Part shown: positions 8,866 to 18,633 of the stretch, in pieces
Position numbering within the stretch: position 1 is the first letter of the stretch
Layout: the number at the start of each line of letters is the position of its first letter
From: Kitasatospora phosalacinea
GTDB lineage: Bacteria > Actinomycetota > Actinomycetes > Streptomycetales > Streptomycetaceae
Assembly (NCBI RefSeq): GCF_030268885.1
Contig: NZ_BSSA01000002.1
Location: 310,001-374,000, forward strand
Direction: 5' to 3'
Length of the DNA stretch: 64,000 nt
Made by a program: the position numbers and the translations under genes
The notes under the pieces: generated by a model
Told to the model about the DNA's origin: nothing
Database searches by the model: none
The model's input: only the letters and a program-made list of their open reading frames with translations

Positions 8866-9513
8866 ATGGCCTGCGACCTCTGGCTCGTCCCGCTCGTGGA
8901 CGTGCTCTCCCACAGCCCCGAGAACCCGTTCCGCGAGGACCTCGACCGCTACGACGCGGTGCTCGCCCAGCACGGGCTGCCGCCCGTCCCGGTCCACCCG
9001 TACGTGCCGGGGTTCTCCGGGGACGTCGAGGCGATAGCCGCGTTCGACTACGACTCGCTCCACTTCCTGCGCCGCGCCTACCTGTTGGGGCTCACCGGGT
9101 TCGAGGTGACGCCGGTGGACGCGCTCGGCAGCGACTACGAGCAACTGCTGGAGATGTTCGAGGCCACCGCCGAACAGTCGCACCTGGTCTGGCACTTCGA
9201 CCACGCCGGGGCGTACCTGCCGGTCGACTTCCACGTCCCGCTGGTCGCCGACGAACTCCTGGCCGCGGGCGGGCCGTTGGGGTCCTCGTACGGGCTGCTG
9301 CGCGAACTCCAGGCGGTCGCACCGCTGTTGGGCATCGACCCGCTCGACCCCCCGCAGCCCACCCGCCCGCTCGGCCCCACCCAGCTGGAGCAGCCCTTCG
9401 GGCCCCCGATCGACGACTTCCACCCCTACGCGAGGGAGCGCCACGCCTGGGCCGGGCTCTACACGGCGGCGACCCGGAGCGTCACCCAGGGCTCGATGAT
9501 CGTCTTCGCCTGA
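8866..9513 (+). CDS. Uncharacterised acidic cytoplasmic protein
   Basis: 215 residues from ATG 8866 (MACDLWLVP); an in-frame ATG at 8854 abuts GAGAGG and is less likely. The product is acidic and rich in Asp, Leu, Pro and aromatic residues, with no signal peptide or membrane helix. It contains runs such as EDLDRYDAVLAQHGLPPVPV and HLVWHFDHAGAYLPVDFHVP. The sequence of the first 45 residues resembles lone Streptomyces proteins of unknown role; I do not recognise a catalytic motif. It follows the GntR gene by 44 nt and may be cotranscribed with it. Coding potential is well supported by codon bias and a complete frame. Confidence 0.7.
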   Translation: MACDLWLVPLVDVLSHSPENPFREDLDRYDAVLAQHGLPPVPVHPYVPGFSGDVEAIAAFDYDSLHFLRRAYLLGLTGFEVTPVDALGSDYEQLLEMFEATAEQSHLVWHFDHAGAYLPVDFHVPLVADELLAAGGPLGSSYGLLRELQAVAPLLGIDPLDPPQPTRPLGPTQLEQPFGPPIDDFHPYARERHAWAGLYTAATRSVTQGSMIVFA

Positions 9514-9590
9514 GGCGAGAGGCGAGAGGCGATGGGCGAGAGGCGAGGGGCGGCACCGGAGGGCGGCACCGGCTCCGCCTCCTGGCCGCT

Positions 9591-10376
9591 CTAGCGCAGG
9601 GGGCCCTCCGGGGGGCGCTGGCGGGGCATGGTGGGGCGGGTGCCCGGCGGGGGCAGGACGCGGACCTGGGCGCCGGAGCCGCCCTCGTTGCGGCCGCCCC
9701 AGGAGCCGGGGGCCTGGGTGGGGAGCTGGCTCATGCCGGCCCGGAACTCCAGCATCCACTCGGAGGTCTCGGTGCGGACCATGTCGGAGACGTCCTCGCA
9801 GAAGCGGCGCAGCACGCCGAGGCAGCGCTCGGCGGCCTCGCCCGCGGTGCCCTCGGTGGGGCCGAGGACCTCGCGGACGCACTCGGAGGCCCAGTCGAAC
9901 TGGAAGGCCTCCAGGCGCCGCTGCAGGGCCTGCGCGGTGGAGACGTCGCGCATCCAGCCGGAGGTGAGTCCGAAGGCGCGGTCGGCCAGCAGCGAGGCGG
10001 CGGCGAGGGCGAGGCCGGTGTAGCCCCACTCCATGGCGTGCGGGAGCTCGCCGGTGAGGGAGGCCAGCGGGGCGGTGACGCCGCCGACGGTGAAGACCGC
10101 GGCGGAGAAGCGCAGCAGGCGGGCCCAGCGGCGCTTCCAGACCCGGTCCCGGCGGTACCAGTCGATCGCCTCGACGGCCCGCTCCTCCGACCAGCGGTAG
10201 AGCTCCTCCAGGCGCTCGGCGGGCTCGCCCCAGTCGCCGAGCGGGAACTGACGCGCGCTCAGGTCGGCGCGGCGACGGGTCGGGGTCCGTCCGCCGACGC
10301 CCGGGACGGGCTGGTCGTCGTCGGCGACCTCCTTGCCCCAGGGGCTCTCCTCGGGCTGCATTTCCGGCTGGCTCAC
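9591..10376 (-). CDS. SLATT-like two-TM membrane protein
   Basis: 261 residues from GTG 10376, with GGGAG nine bases upstream. The first 45 residues are polar and disordered. Next comes a Trp/Arg-rich helix (EAIDWYRRDRVWKRRWARLL) directly before two predicted membrane helices (about 88-108 and 118-137) joined by a short loop. A long helical cytoplasmic region and a Pro/Gly-rich tail end the protein. This order, soluble helix then two TM then helix, is what is seen in SLATT domains, which are 2-TM effectors often tied to nucleotide-sensing defence systems. No sensor or nucleotidyltransferase gene is adjacent here, so a stand-alone housekeeping role is equally possible. Confidence 0.7.
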   Translation of the reverse strand: MSQPEMQPEESPWGKEVADDDQPVPGVGGRTPTRRRADLSARQFPLGDWGEPAERLEELYRWSEERAVEAIDWYRRDRVWKRRWARLLRFSAAVFTVGGVTAPLASLTGELPHAMEWGYTGLALAAASLLADRAFGLTSGWMRDVSTAQALQRRLEAFQFDWASECVREVLGPTEGTAGEAAERCLGVLRRFCEDVSDMVRTETSEWMLEFRAGMSQLPTQAPGSWGGRNEGGSGAQVRVLPPPGTRPTMPRQRPPEGPLR

Positions 10377-10859
10377 CTGTGGCGCTCCCTGTGGCGGGGT
10401 GACTGCGGAGGCCCGGCGGGCACCGGGACTGAACGGTACGGGGGACGGTCGTCCGGGGGGTCGGACGGCCGGCCCGTGGGACTGGTGGTTCGTGGCACGG
10501 CGGTGCGGACCCGTGGCGCCGAGCGCGGGTCGCAGCCGCCCATGGTGCCGTGCCCGGCGGTGCGGCCGGGTCCTGGTCCAACAGCACTTCTTACCGCCAA
10601 ATGGCTGACCGTGGGGGCGCTTCCGCAGTGATCGTTATGTGATTTCACCTCCGGAAGCCGAGGTGGGAGGGTTGCGGCGGGTGGCCGGATTTCACCCGTC
10701 CGAGCGAGGGCGGCCGGGGTCGTCGGCGTGACGGCACGGCTGTTCGGGAGATCTCCTGTGCCTTCCTACGAATCCGGACCGGGGGAGGGCCGCCCGGTTC
10801 GGAGCTTCCGCCGGAGCCGCCGACGGTGCGGAACCGGCCACCGACTAGGCTTGGCAGGC
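10377..10859. other. Intergenic region between SLATT-like gene and purD
   Basis: 483 bp with no convincing coding frame. The left part is the leader of the divergent SLATT-like gene. A slightly less GC-rich patch near 10590-10650 (around GTTATGTGATTTCACC) is the most promoter-like segment. A TAGGCT hexamer at 10845-10850, nine bases before the purD GTG, could be a -10 box giving a very short leader; no good -35 is spaced before it. No riboswitch-like structure was recognised. Confidence 0.5.
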
Positions 10860-12104
<1,245 letters not shown>

Positions 12105-12126
12105 CGGCACCCGTAGCAGACCGCTC

Positions 12127-12176
12127 CCGCGGGGCGCTGTGCCCGGACCGACCCGTCCGGACGCAGCGCCCCGCGG
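12127..12176 (+). terminator. Intrinsic terminator of purD
   Basis: A perfect 13-bp outer stem (12127-12139 with 12164-12176) encloses a second perfect 6-bp stem CCGGAC/GTCCGG (12143-12148 with 12155-12160). It starts 23 nt after the purD stop. There is no U tract, as is common in Streptomyces. Confidence 0.8.
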
Positions 12177-12545
12177 CGTTTCCCGAGGTCGCGGCGGTCA
12201 GCCCGGCGCCCGGAAAACCAGCCCTTCGGGTGATGACCCGGGCATCCTGCTGACGGGGCGCGAGCGCGGGCCTTAGGGTGCGCTGCATCGCGCCGGGGCG
12301 GGGGTCCGGGCGCGGACGCGGCTCGTCCCCTCGGCGCGCCGGGGGGATGCTGGGAGCGGTGGCGCGCCCCGCCGCGGTGTCACCAGGACGGGTGGAATCG
12401 CCGGAGTTCCGGAACACCCGCCCGCACCGGGGCGTCGAGACTGGCAGGAGAGCGCCACGCGAGTCGTACCACCGGGTTCGGCATCCGCCGCTTCCCGTAC
12501 CGGAATTGATCGAGTCGAGTCGGCTGCGAAGGGGGTGCCGCGGCG
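12177..12545. other. Non-coding stretch upstream of the M48-like gene
   Basis: 369 bp without a supportable gene. The last 90 bases are less GC-rich and end in GCGAAGGGGG, the ribosome-binding site of the downstream gene, so the promoter probably lies between 12420 and 12520. Nothing else was recognised. Confidence 0.45.
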
Positions 12546-14033
12546 ATGACTGCAGTGGACACCGCACGCGCACGAGCCCAGGCCGTCCTGCGTCTGCGCG
12601 GACGGGCCGTGGCCGCCGCCGCGCTGCCCGCCGCCTGCGCGGTGGTGCTGCTGGCCGGGCGGTTCACCGGACACATAGGCGCCCCCGGGTCGCCGGACGC
12701 CCCGCTCTGGGACGGCATCCGCTGGGCGGTCTGCGCGGTCGCCGCGCTGACCCTGGCGCTGGCCGCCCTGGTGGCCCGGGCGCACCGCCGGGCGGTGCCG
12801 CCGGTCACCCCCGCGGTGGCGCTGGCCCGCACCGAGGCCCCCGAGCTGTACCGGCTGATCGAGGAGCTCGCCGAGCGACTGGACGTCCCGGCGCCCGCCG
12901 CGATCGCGCTCACCCCCGACTGCGACAGCTGGCTGGAGGAACCGCACCGCCCCGGCGGCCGCGGCCCGGCCGCACCGGTGCTGGTGATCGGCTCCCCCTT
13001 CCTGTGGTGGATGCGGGCCGGGGAGCTGCGCGCCCTGCTCGCCCCCGTGGTGGCCGGCACCGCCGCGGCCGCCGACCCGGAGATCGCCGCCGCACGCCGC
13101 TGGGTGCGCACCCTGGACGCCTCGCTGGGCGAGCGCCGCCGCGGCCCCGCCGCGCTGGTCGGCCTGGTCGACCGGCGGCTGCTGGGCGCCTGCCGCGAGC
13201 ACTCCGCCGAACTGGAGCACGCCGTGGCCGCCCGGGCCTCCGAGCGGGCCAGGGCCGTCGACTACGGGCCGCGGATCGCAGCCCAGGCCCAGGTCGGCCT
13301 GGCCTACGCGGGCTGGGACCGCCTGCTGACCCGGGTCGCGCTGCCCGCCTGGCGGCTCGGCCTGCACCCCGCGCACCTGAACGCGGGCGTGGTCTCCGCG
13401 CTCACCGAGCTCTCCCGCCGCGACCGGCTCGCCGACGACTACGAGCACCGGCTCGGTGACCGCCCCGCCTGCGACCTGCTGGAGGAGCCCGGCCTGGTCG
13501 ACACCCGGGTCTCCCGGCTGGCCGCCGAACTGCTGCACGAGGAACCGGCCGGCGGCTGGCAGCCGCTCGACTGGGAGGACTACCCGCAGCGGGTGGTCGA
13601 CCGCGGCTGGCGCGCCCAGGCCGCCGCCCTGCAGGCCGCGCTGGGCGACGACCGCCCGCACACCGGCCCGGCCCTGGACAAGTTGCTGGCCCGGCTGGCC
13701 GCGGGCGAGGCCGAGGAACTGGCCGCCGCACTGGCCGGCCGGGTGGCGCGTGCCGCCGAGGTCGCGCCCCCGCTGCCCCCCGTGCGCAGCGGGCGCGACC
13801 TGCTGGTCGAGCACCTGGTGGCCACCGTCTGCTGCGCCGCGGTGGACGCCGGGACGGCCACCGCGGGCCTGGACTGGCTGGACGGACCGGTGCTGCTCTG
13901 CCCGGCCGCGCCCCGGGCCGAGTTGGCCCCCGCGGTGGCGATGGCCGTCGAGGACGGGCAGGACGGGCCGCTGCGCGGCTGGCTGGAGCGGGCCGGTGTC
14001 CGGGTCGAGCGGCCGGTGCGCCTTTCGGGCTGA
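12546..14033 (+). CDS. Membrane protein with degenerate M48 peptidase-like region
   Basis: 495 residues from ATG 12546, preceded by GAAGGGGG. Two hydrophobic segments (about 17-38 and 58-80) place the rest in the cytoplasm or at the membrane face. Residues 95-200 follow the pattern of M48 (HtpX/Ste24-like) peptidases: EAPELYRLIEELAERLDVPA, then VLVIGSPFLWWMRAGELRAL. Where the family has the zinc motif HExxH, this protein reads LLAPVVAGTAAAADPE, so both zinc histidines and the glutamate are absent. It is therefore likely an inactive relative with a structural or regulatory role. The C-terminal half is Ala/Arg-rich, helical and unrecognised. It sits alone between purD and the dimethylformamidase-like gene. 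Confidence 0.75.
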   Translation: MTAVDTARARAQAVLRLRGRAVAAAALPAACAVVLLAGRFTGHIGAPGSPDAPLWDGIRWAVCAVAALTLALAALVARAHRRAVPPVTPAVALARTEAPELYRLIEELAERLDVPAPAAIALTPDCDSWLEEPHRPGGRGPAAPVLVIGSPFLWWMRAGELRALLAPVVAGTAAAADPEIAAARRWVRTLDASLGERRRGPAALVGLVDRRLLGACREHSAELEHAVAARASERARAVDYGPRIAAQAQVGLAYAGWDRLLTRVALPAWRLGLHPAHLNAGVVSALTELSRRDRLADDYEHRLGDRPACDLLEEPGLVDTRVSRLAAELLHEEPAGGWQPLDWEDYPQRVVDRGWRAQAAALQAALGDDRPHTGPALDKLLARLAAGEAEELAAALAGRVARAAEVAPPLPPVRSGRDLLVEHLVATVCCAAVDAGTATAGLDWLDGPVLLCPAAPRAELAPAVAMAVEDGQDGPLRGWLERAGVRVERPVRLSG

Positions 14034-14195
14034 ACCGGGACGGTTTCGGACCGTCCCGGGAAACCCGGTTTCATTCGTACCAATTGCTACGGTGGGGTGA
14101 CGCTTCGCCGACCAACTGTGGTGTGCTGGTCCGCACGCACATCCGCATGGCAAATGCCAACCCTCGGCGGACGGGCGCAGGGTGGGGAGGGGCGC

Positions 14196-15737
14196 GTGGG
14201 GACGGAGACCAACCGCCGGTGGGAGTCCGGCACGTTGGCGCACGGGGTGTCCGACCCGTTCGGGCAGGGCCCGCTGCCCTGGCTGCGCAGCCCCGACCAC
14301 TACCTGGCCGACGGCGAGGGCGTGGTCCCCTGGTACGTGAGCGTGGACGCCCCCGGCCAGCGGCCGCTCGACGGCCAGGCCCGGCCGCGCCCCGCGGTCA
14401 GCGGCCCGCGCAACGCGGACGACGTGCGCCGGCAGATCAAGGGCTTCGCCTCGGCGGGCGTGGTCCGCCCCGGCGGTGCGGTGGACCTGCGGGTGACCGT
14501 CAACCCGCCGCAGGAGTTCCAGGTCGACGTCTACCGGATCGGCCACGACGGCGGCGACGGCGCCCGGCAGGTGTCCTCCAGCCCGCTGATCTCCGGCCTG
14601 GCCCAGCCCGCGCCGATGGTCGCCGACCGCACCGTCTCCTGCCACCACTGGTGGCAGTCCTGGCGGTTGCAGGTGCCCGCCGACTGGCGCTCCGGCGCGT
14701 ACGTCGCCGTGCTGACCACCGCCGACGGCGGCCACCGCAGCCACATCCCGTTCACCGTCCGGGACTTCGGCCCGGCCGACCTGCTGCTGGTGCTGCCCGA
14801 CGTCACCTGGCAGGCGTACAACCTGTTCCCCGAGGACGGGCACCTGGGCGCCAGCCTCTACCACGCCTGGGACGAGGCCGGGCAGTTGGTGGGGGAGGGT
14901 GAGGCGGCCGTCACGGTCTCCTTCGACCGGCCGCACGCCGGGGCCGGGCTGCCGCTGCACGTCGGGCACGCCTACGACTTCATCCGCTGGGCCGAGCGCT
15001 ACGGCTACGACCTGGGCTACGCCACCGCGACCGACCTGCACGCCGGGCTGGTGGACGCCTCCCGCTACAAGGCGCTGGTCTTCCCCGGGCACGACGAGTA
15101 CTGGTCGGAGCCGATGCGCCGGGCCGCCGAACGGGCCCGGGACGGCGGCACCTCGCTGGTGTTCCTGTCCGCCAACAGCCTGTACTGGCGGGTCGAGCTG
15201 TCGCCCGGCCCCGACGGCGAGCCGGCCCGGCTGCTGAACTGCCGCAAGCGCCAGCGGGTCGCCGCCGACCACCCCGCCGCCGGGGTGCCGGGCGCCGCCT
15301 CCGCGCTGTGGCGCGACGCCGGGGAGCCCGAGCAGCACCTGCTGGGCATCCAGTACGCGGGCAGCGTGCCCGCGCCGGTGCCGCTGGTGGCCCGCAACAC
15401 CGGGCACTGGCTGTGGCAGGGCACCGGCCTGGCCGAGGGCGAGGAACTGCCCGGCCTGGTCGCCGGGGAGGCCGACCGCTACTACCCGAAGGTCCAACTG
15501 CCCGCGCACACCGAGCGGGTGCTGCTCGCGCACTCCCCGTACCGGGACGCGAACGGGCGGGCCACCCACCAGGAGACCTCGCTCTACCGGGCGCCCAGCG
15601 GCGCGTACGTGTTCGCCGCCGGGACGTTCGCCTGGTCGCCCGCGCTGGACCGGCCCGGGCACACCGACGAGCGGATCCAGCGCGCCACCGCCAACCTGCT
15701 GGACCACCTCTGCAAGGAGGGGCGCACCGGTCCCTGA
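14196..15737 (+). CDS. N,N-dimethylformamidase beta-subunit-like protein
   Basis: 513 residues from GTG 14196, chosen for the strong GGGGAGGGG five bases upstream. The protein has a beta-rich N-terminal domain (about 60-190, with VDLRVTVNPPQEFQVDVYRI) and a large C-terminal domain resembling the C-terminal domain of the DMFase large subunit, a glutamine-amidotransferase-like fold. Characteristic blocks are LLVLPDVTWQAYNLF, HAYDFIRWAERYGYDL and ALVFPGHDEYWSEPMRRAAE. DMFase hydrolyses dimethylformamide to dimethylamine and formate with a tyrosine-bound iron; whether this homologue has that activity is unknown, and most actinomycete relatives are uncharacterised. No small-subunit gene is next to it. 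purC follows after 58 nt and may share the transcript. Confidence 0.8.
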   Translation: MGTETNRRWESGTLAHGVSDPFGQGPLPWLRSPDHYLADGEGVVPWYVSVDAPGQRPLDGQARPRPAVSGPRNADDVRRQIKGFASAGVVRPGGAVDLRVTVNPPQEFQVDVYRIGHDGGDGARQVSSSPLISGLAQPAPMVADRTVSCHHWWQSWRLQVPADWRSGAYVAVLTTADGGHRSHIPFTVRDFGPADLLLVLPDVTWQAYNLFPEDGHLGASLYHAWDEAGQLVGEGEAAVTVSFDRPHAGAGLPLHVGHAYDFIRWAERYGYDLGYATATDLHAGLVDASRYKALVFPGHDEYWSEPMRRAAERARDGGTSLVFLSANSLYWRVELSPGPDGEPARLLNCRKRQRVAADHPAAGVPGAASALWRDAGEPEQHLLGIQYAGSVPAPVPLVARNTGHWLWQGTGLAEGEELPGLVAGEADRYYPKVQLPAHTERVLLAHSPYRDANGRATHQETSLYRAPSGAYVFAAGTFAWSPALDRPGHTDERIQRATANLLDHLCKEGRTGP

Positions 15738-15795
15738 CCGGGCGGGCGTGAAAGACTCGGTCGCAGAGCCCCCCAGCTGTGAGGACTGACTGAGC

Positions 15796-16695
15796 GTGAG
15801 CGGATTCGTCACCAAGCCCGAGCCGGTCCAGGTGCCCGGCCTGGTCCACCTGCACACCGGCAAGGTGCGCGACCTGTACCGGGACGCCGACGGGAACCTG
15901 GTGATGGTCGCCAGCGACCGGACGTCCGCGTACGACTGGGTGCTGCCCAACGAGATCCCCGACAAGGGCCGCGTCCTCACCCAGCTCTCGCTGTGGTGGT
16001 TCGAGCGGATCGCCGACATCGTCCCCAACCACGTGCTCTCCACCGAGCTGCCCGCGGGCGCCCCCGCCGACTGGGCCGGGCGCACCCTGGTCTGCCGCAG
16101 CCTCGACATGGTGCCGGTGGAGTGCGTGGCCCGCGGCTACCTGGCCGGCTCCGGCCTGGAGGAGTACCGAGTCTCGCAGACCGTGTGCGGCGTCGCGCTG
16201 CCCGAGGGCCTGGACAACGGCTCCGAGCTGCCCGGCCCGATCTACACCCCGGCGCTCAAGGCCGAGGTCGGCGAGCACGACGAGAACGTCCCCTACGAGG
16301 AGACCGCCCGCCGGGTCGGCGCCGAACTCGCCGCCACCCTGCGGCAGACCACCCTCGCGGTGTACTCCCGGGCCCGGGACATCGCCCGCGACCGCGGCCT
16401 GATCCTCGCCGACACCAAGTTCGAGTTCGGCCTGCTGGACGGCGAACTGGTCATCGGCGACGAGGTGCTCACCCCCGACTCCTCGCGCTTCTGGCCCGCC
16501 GACGCGTGGGAGCCCGGCCGCGACCAGCCGTCCTTCGACAAGCAGATCATCCGCGACTGGCTGACCTCGCCCGCCTCCGGCTGGGACCGCAGGAGCGAGA
16601 ACCCGCCGCCGCGACTGCCCGACGAGGTCGTCGCGCACACCCGGCAGCGCTACATCGACGCGTACGAGAAGCTCACCGGGCTCGCCTGGAAGTGA
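15796..16695 (+). CDS. purC: Phosphoribosylaminoimidazole-succinocarboxamide synthase
   Basis: 299 residues, the length of the long-form SAICAR synthetases. It couples aspartate to CAIR with ATP hydrolysis in purine biosynthesis. Family motifs are VHLHTGKVRDLYRD near the start (phosphate-binding), MVASDRTSAYDWVLPNEIPD, SLDMVPVECVARGYLAGSG, and in the C-terminal half LILADTKFEFGLLDGELV followed by DEVLTPDSSRFWP. Start GTG 15796 has AGGA in GTGAGGACTGACTGAGC upstream. The convergent two-component operon ends 40 nt after its stop. Confidence 0.97.
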   Translation: MSGFVTKPEPVQVPGLVHLHTGKVRDLYRDADGNLVMVASDRTSAYDWVLPNEIPDKGRVLTQLSLWWFERIADIVPNHVLSTELPAGAPADWAGRTLVCRSLDMVPVECVARGYLAGSGLEEYRVSQTVCGVALPEGLDNGSELPGPIYTPALKAEVGEHDENVPYEETARRVGAELAATLRQTTLAVYSRARDIARDRGLILADTKFEFGLLDGELVIGDEVLTPDSSRFWPADAWEPGRDQPSFDKQIIRDWLTSPASGWDRRSENPPPRLPDEVVAHTRQRYIDAYEKLTGLAWK

Positions 16696-16735
16696 CGCTC
16701 CGGCACGGCCGGCTGTGCGGCCCCTCCCCGGGACG

Positions 16736-17350
16736 TCACAGCCAGCCGTGCTCGCGGGCGATCCGGACCGCCGCGTGGCGGTTCTCCGCGCCCAGCTTGC
16801 CCGCCGCCGAGGACAGGTAGTTGCGCACCGTGCCCGGCGAGAGCGCGGCCCGCTCGGCGATCTCGGCGACCGGGGAGCCGTCCGCGGCCAGCTCCAGCAC
16901 GTCCGTCTCGCGCGGGGTCAGCGGGGAGTCGCCCGCGCTGATCGCCTCCGCGGCCAGCTCCGGGTCCACGTAGCGGCCGCCCGCCCGGACGGTGCGGATG
17001 ATCCCGGCCAGGTCGGAGGCCGAGACCGTCTTCGGCAGGAAGCCGCGCACCCCGACCTGCAGGGCCCGCTTCAGGTAACCCGGGCGGCCGTGCCCGGTCA
17101 CGATCATCACCCGGCACTCCGGCAGCCGGTGGCGCAGCTCCGCGGCCACCTCCAGGCCGTCCAGGCCCGGCATCTGCAGGTCCAGCACCGCCACGTCCGG
17201 GCGGTGCGCGGCGGCCATCGCCAGCGCCTCCGGCCCGGAGGCCGCCTCGGCGACCACCGTCAGGTCGTCCTCCAGCGCCAGCAGCGCCGCCAGGGCGCCG
17301 CGGATCAGGTGCTCGTCGTCCGCGAGCAGCACCCGCACCCGGTCGTTCAC
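16736..17350 (-). CDS. NarL-family response regulator
   Basis: 204 residues. The receiver domain (about 5-120) has the acidic pocket DDEH, the phospho-acceptor Asp57 in VAVLDLQMPGLDGLEV, the conserved Thr in IVTGHG and Lys in FLPKTVS. The C-terminal LuxR/GerE helix-turn-helix (about 140-200) reads LTPRETDVLELAADGSPVAE followed by AALSPGTVRNYLSSAAGKLG. It is encoded directly after the histidine kinase with a 4-nt GTGA overlap and is the last gene of an operon with an ABC exporter, so the most likely target is the exporter operon itself. Confidence 0.93.
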   Translation of the reverse strand: MNDRVRVLLADDEHLIRGALAALLALEDDLTVVAEAASGPEALAMAAAHRPDVAVLDLQMPGLDGLEVAAELRHRLPECRVMIVTGHGRPGYLKRALQVGVRGFLPKTVSASDLAGIIRTVRAGGRYVDPELAAEAISAGDSPLTPRETDVLELAADGSPVAEIAERAALSPGTVRNYLSSAAGKLGAENRHAAVRIAREHGWL

Positions 17351-18594
17351 TCCACCGACTCCTTCGCTGTGACCGGTAGTTCGGCGGTCAGCCGGAACCG
17401 CCCCGGGCCGCCGCCCGCCGTGCCCAGGGTGCCGCCGTGCGCGGCCAGCCGCTCGCCCAGGCCGCGCAGGCCGTTGCCCGCGCCCTCCGCCCGCGGCGGC
17501 GGCACCGCCGGGACGCCGTCGTTCTCCACCTCCAGCAGCGCGGTGCCGCCCGAGACCCGCAGCCGGAACAGGCAGTTCGCGGCCTCCGAGTGCCGCAGCA
17601 CGTTGGTCGCCGCCTCCCGCACCACCCAGCCCAGCACCGACTGCGCCGCGGCGGGCAGCCCGTCCGCGCCGGACAGCTCGGTGCGGCAGTCGACGTTCGC
17701 GGCGCGCAACACCGAGGCGGCACCGGCCAGTTCGGTGTGCAGCTCGACCGTGCGGTAGCCGCGCACCACCTCGCGCACCTCGCGCTGGGAGTCCTGCGCG
17801 ATCCGCTGCACCTCGGTCATCTGGTCCACCGCCTCCGGGCGCCGTCGGCGGGCCAGCTGCACGGCCAGCTCGCTCTTCAACGCGATGGTGGCCAGGTTGC
17901 GGCCCAGCACGTCGTGCAGGTCGCGGGAGAAGCGCAGCCGTTCCTCGGCGACCGCCAGGCGGGCCTGCGCCTCCCGGGCGGCGTCCAGCTCCCAGACCAC
18001 CTTCGCGTTCCAGGCCGAGCCGCGGGCGGTGCAGGCGGCGATCGCCGCCCCGACCAGGCAGCCCAGCAGCATCCCGGTCACGAACCCCGGGGGGACGCCC
18101 GTCAGCAGCAGCGGCAGCGCGAGCAGCAGCAGGCCCGCCACCGCGGCCGCGGCCGTCTCCAGGGCCGGGAGCGCGACCGAGGTGGTGGCGATCCAGAAGG
18201 TCATCGTCACGATCGCGACCGACAGCGGGAACGAGGCGCCCTCCGCCTCCACCGGCGGCCCGGTCAGCAGCGTCGCCACCGAGACGGCCACCGCCGCCAC
18301 CCCCGCCGCCACCACCCGGCCGTAGGGGCGGGGCCGCCGGCCCAGGTAGGCGGCCAGGCCGCCGCGGACCAGCGCCGCGTTCAGCGCCGCCGCCAGCAGC
18401 GAGCCGACCGCACCCGTCGCCGCCGTCCCCTCCGACACCTCGCCGCGGCCGACGCTCCCGCCCACCAGACCGAGCGTCACCACCGGCTGCATCACCGCCA
18501 CCGCGTACAGCGACCAGCGCACGTACAGCTCGTTGCGCTGCGGCTTGGACAGCTTCCGCCAGCGGCGGACCGGTCGCGGCCTGCTGACCCGCAC
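17347..18594 (-). CDS. Sensor histidine kinase (NarL/DesK type)
   Basis: 415 residues. The N-terminal half contains about six predicted membrane segments with hardly any extracellular loop, as in intramembrane-sensing kinases of the DesK group. A short coiled linker (LDAAREAQARLAVAEERLRF) leads to the HisKA_3 dimerisation helix, with the phospho-acceptor His227 in FSRDLHDVLGRNLA. The ATPase domain follows, with the N box VVREAATNVLRHSEA and the G box GAGNGLRGLGERLAAHGG. Cognate response regulator overlaps its stop; ABC permease gene ends 39 nt upstream. The arrangement suggests sensing of a compound exported by the ABC system, often an antimicrobial or lipid. Confidence 0.93.
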   Translation of the reverse strand: MRVSRPRPVRRWRKLSKPQRNELYVRWSLYAVAVMQPVVTLGLVGGSVGRGEVSEGTAATGAVGSLLAAALNAALVRGGLAAYLGRRPRPYGRVVAAGVAAVAVSVATLLTGPPVEAEGASFPLSVAIVTMTFWIATTSVALPALETAAAAVAGLLLLALPLLLTGVPPGFVTGMLLGCLVGAAIAACTARGSAWNAKVVWELDAAREAQARLAVAEERLRFSRDLHDVLGRNLATIALKSELAVQLARRRRPEAVDQMTEVQRIAQDSQREVREVVRGYRTVELHTELAGAASVLRAANVDCRTELSGADGLPAAAQSVLGWVVREAATNVLRHSEAANCLFRLRVSGGTALLEVENDGVPAVPPPRAEGAGNGLRGLGERLAAHGGTLGTAGGGPGRFRLTAELPVTAKESVE

Positions 18595-18633
18595 GGCGTG
18601 GCCCCCTCGTTCCTCGGTGGTCGTCGGACGAAT

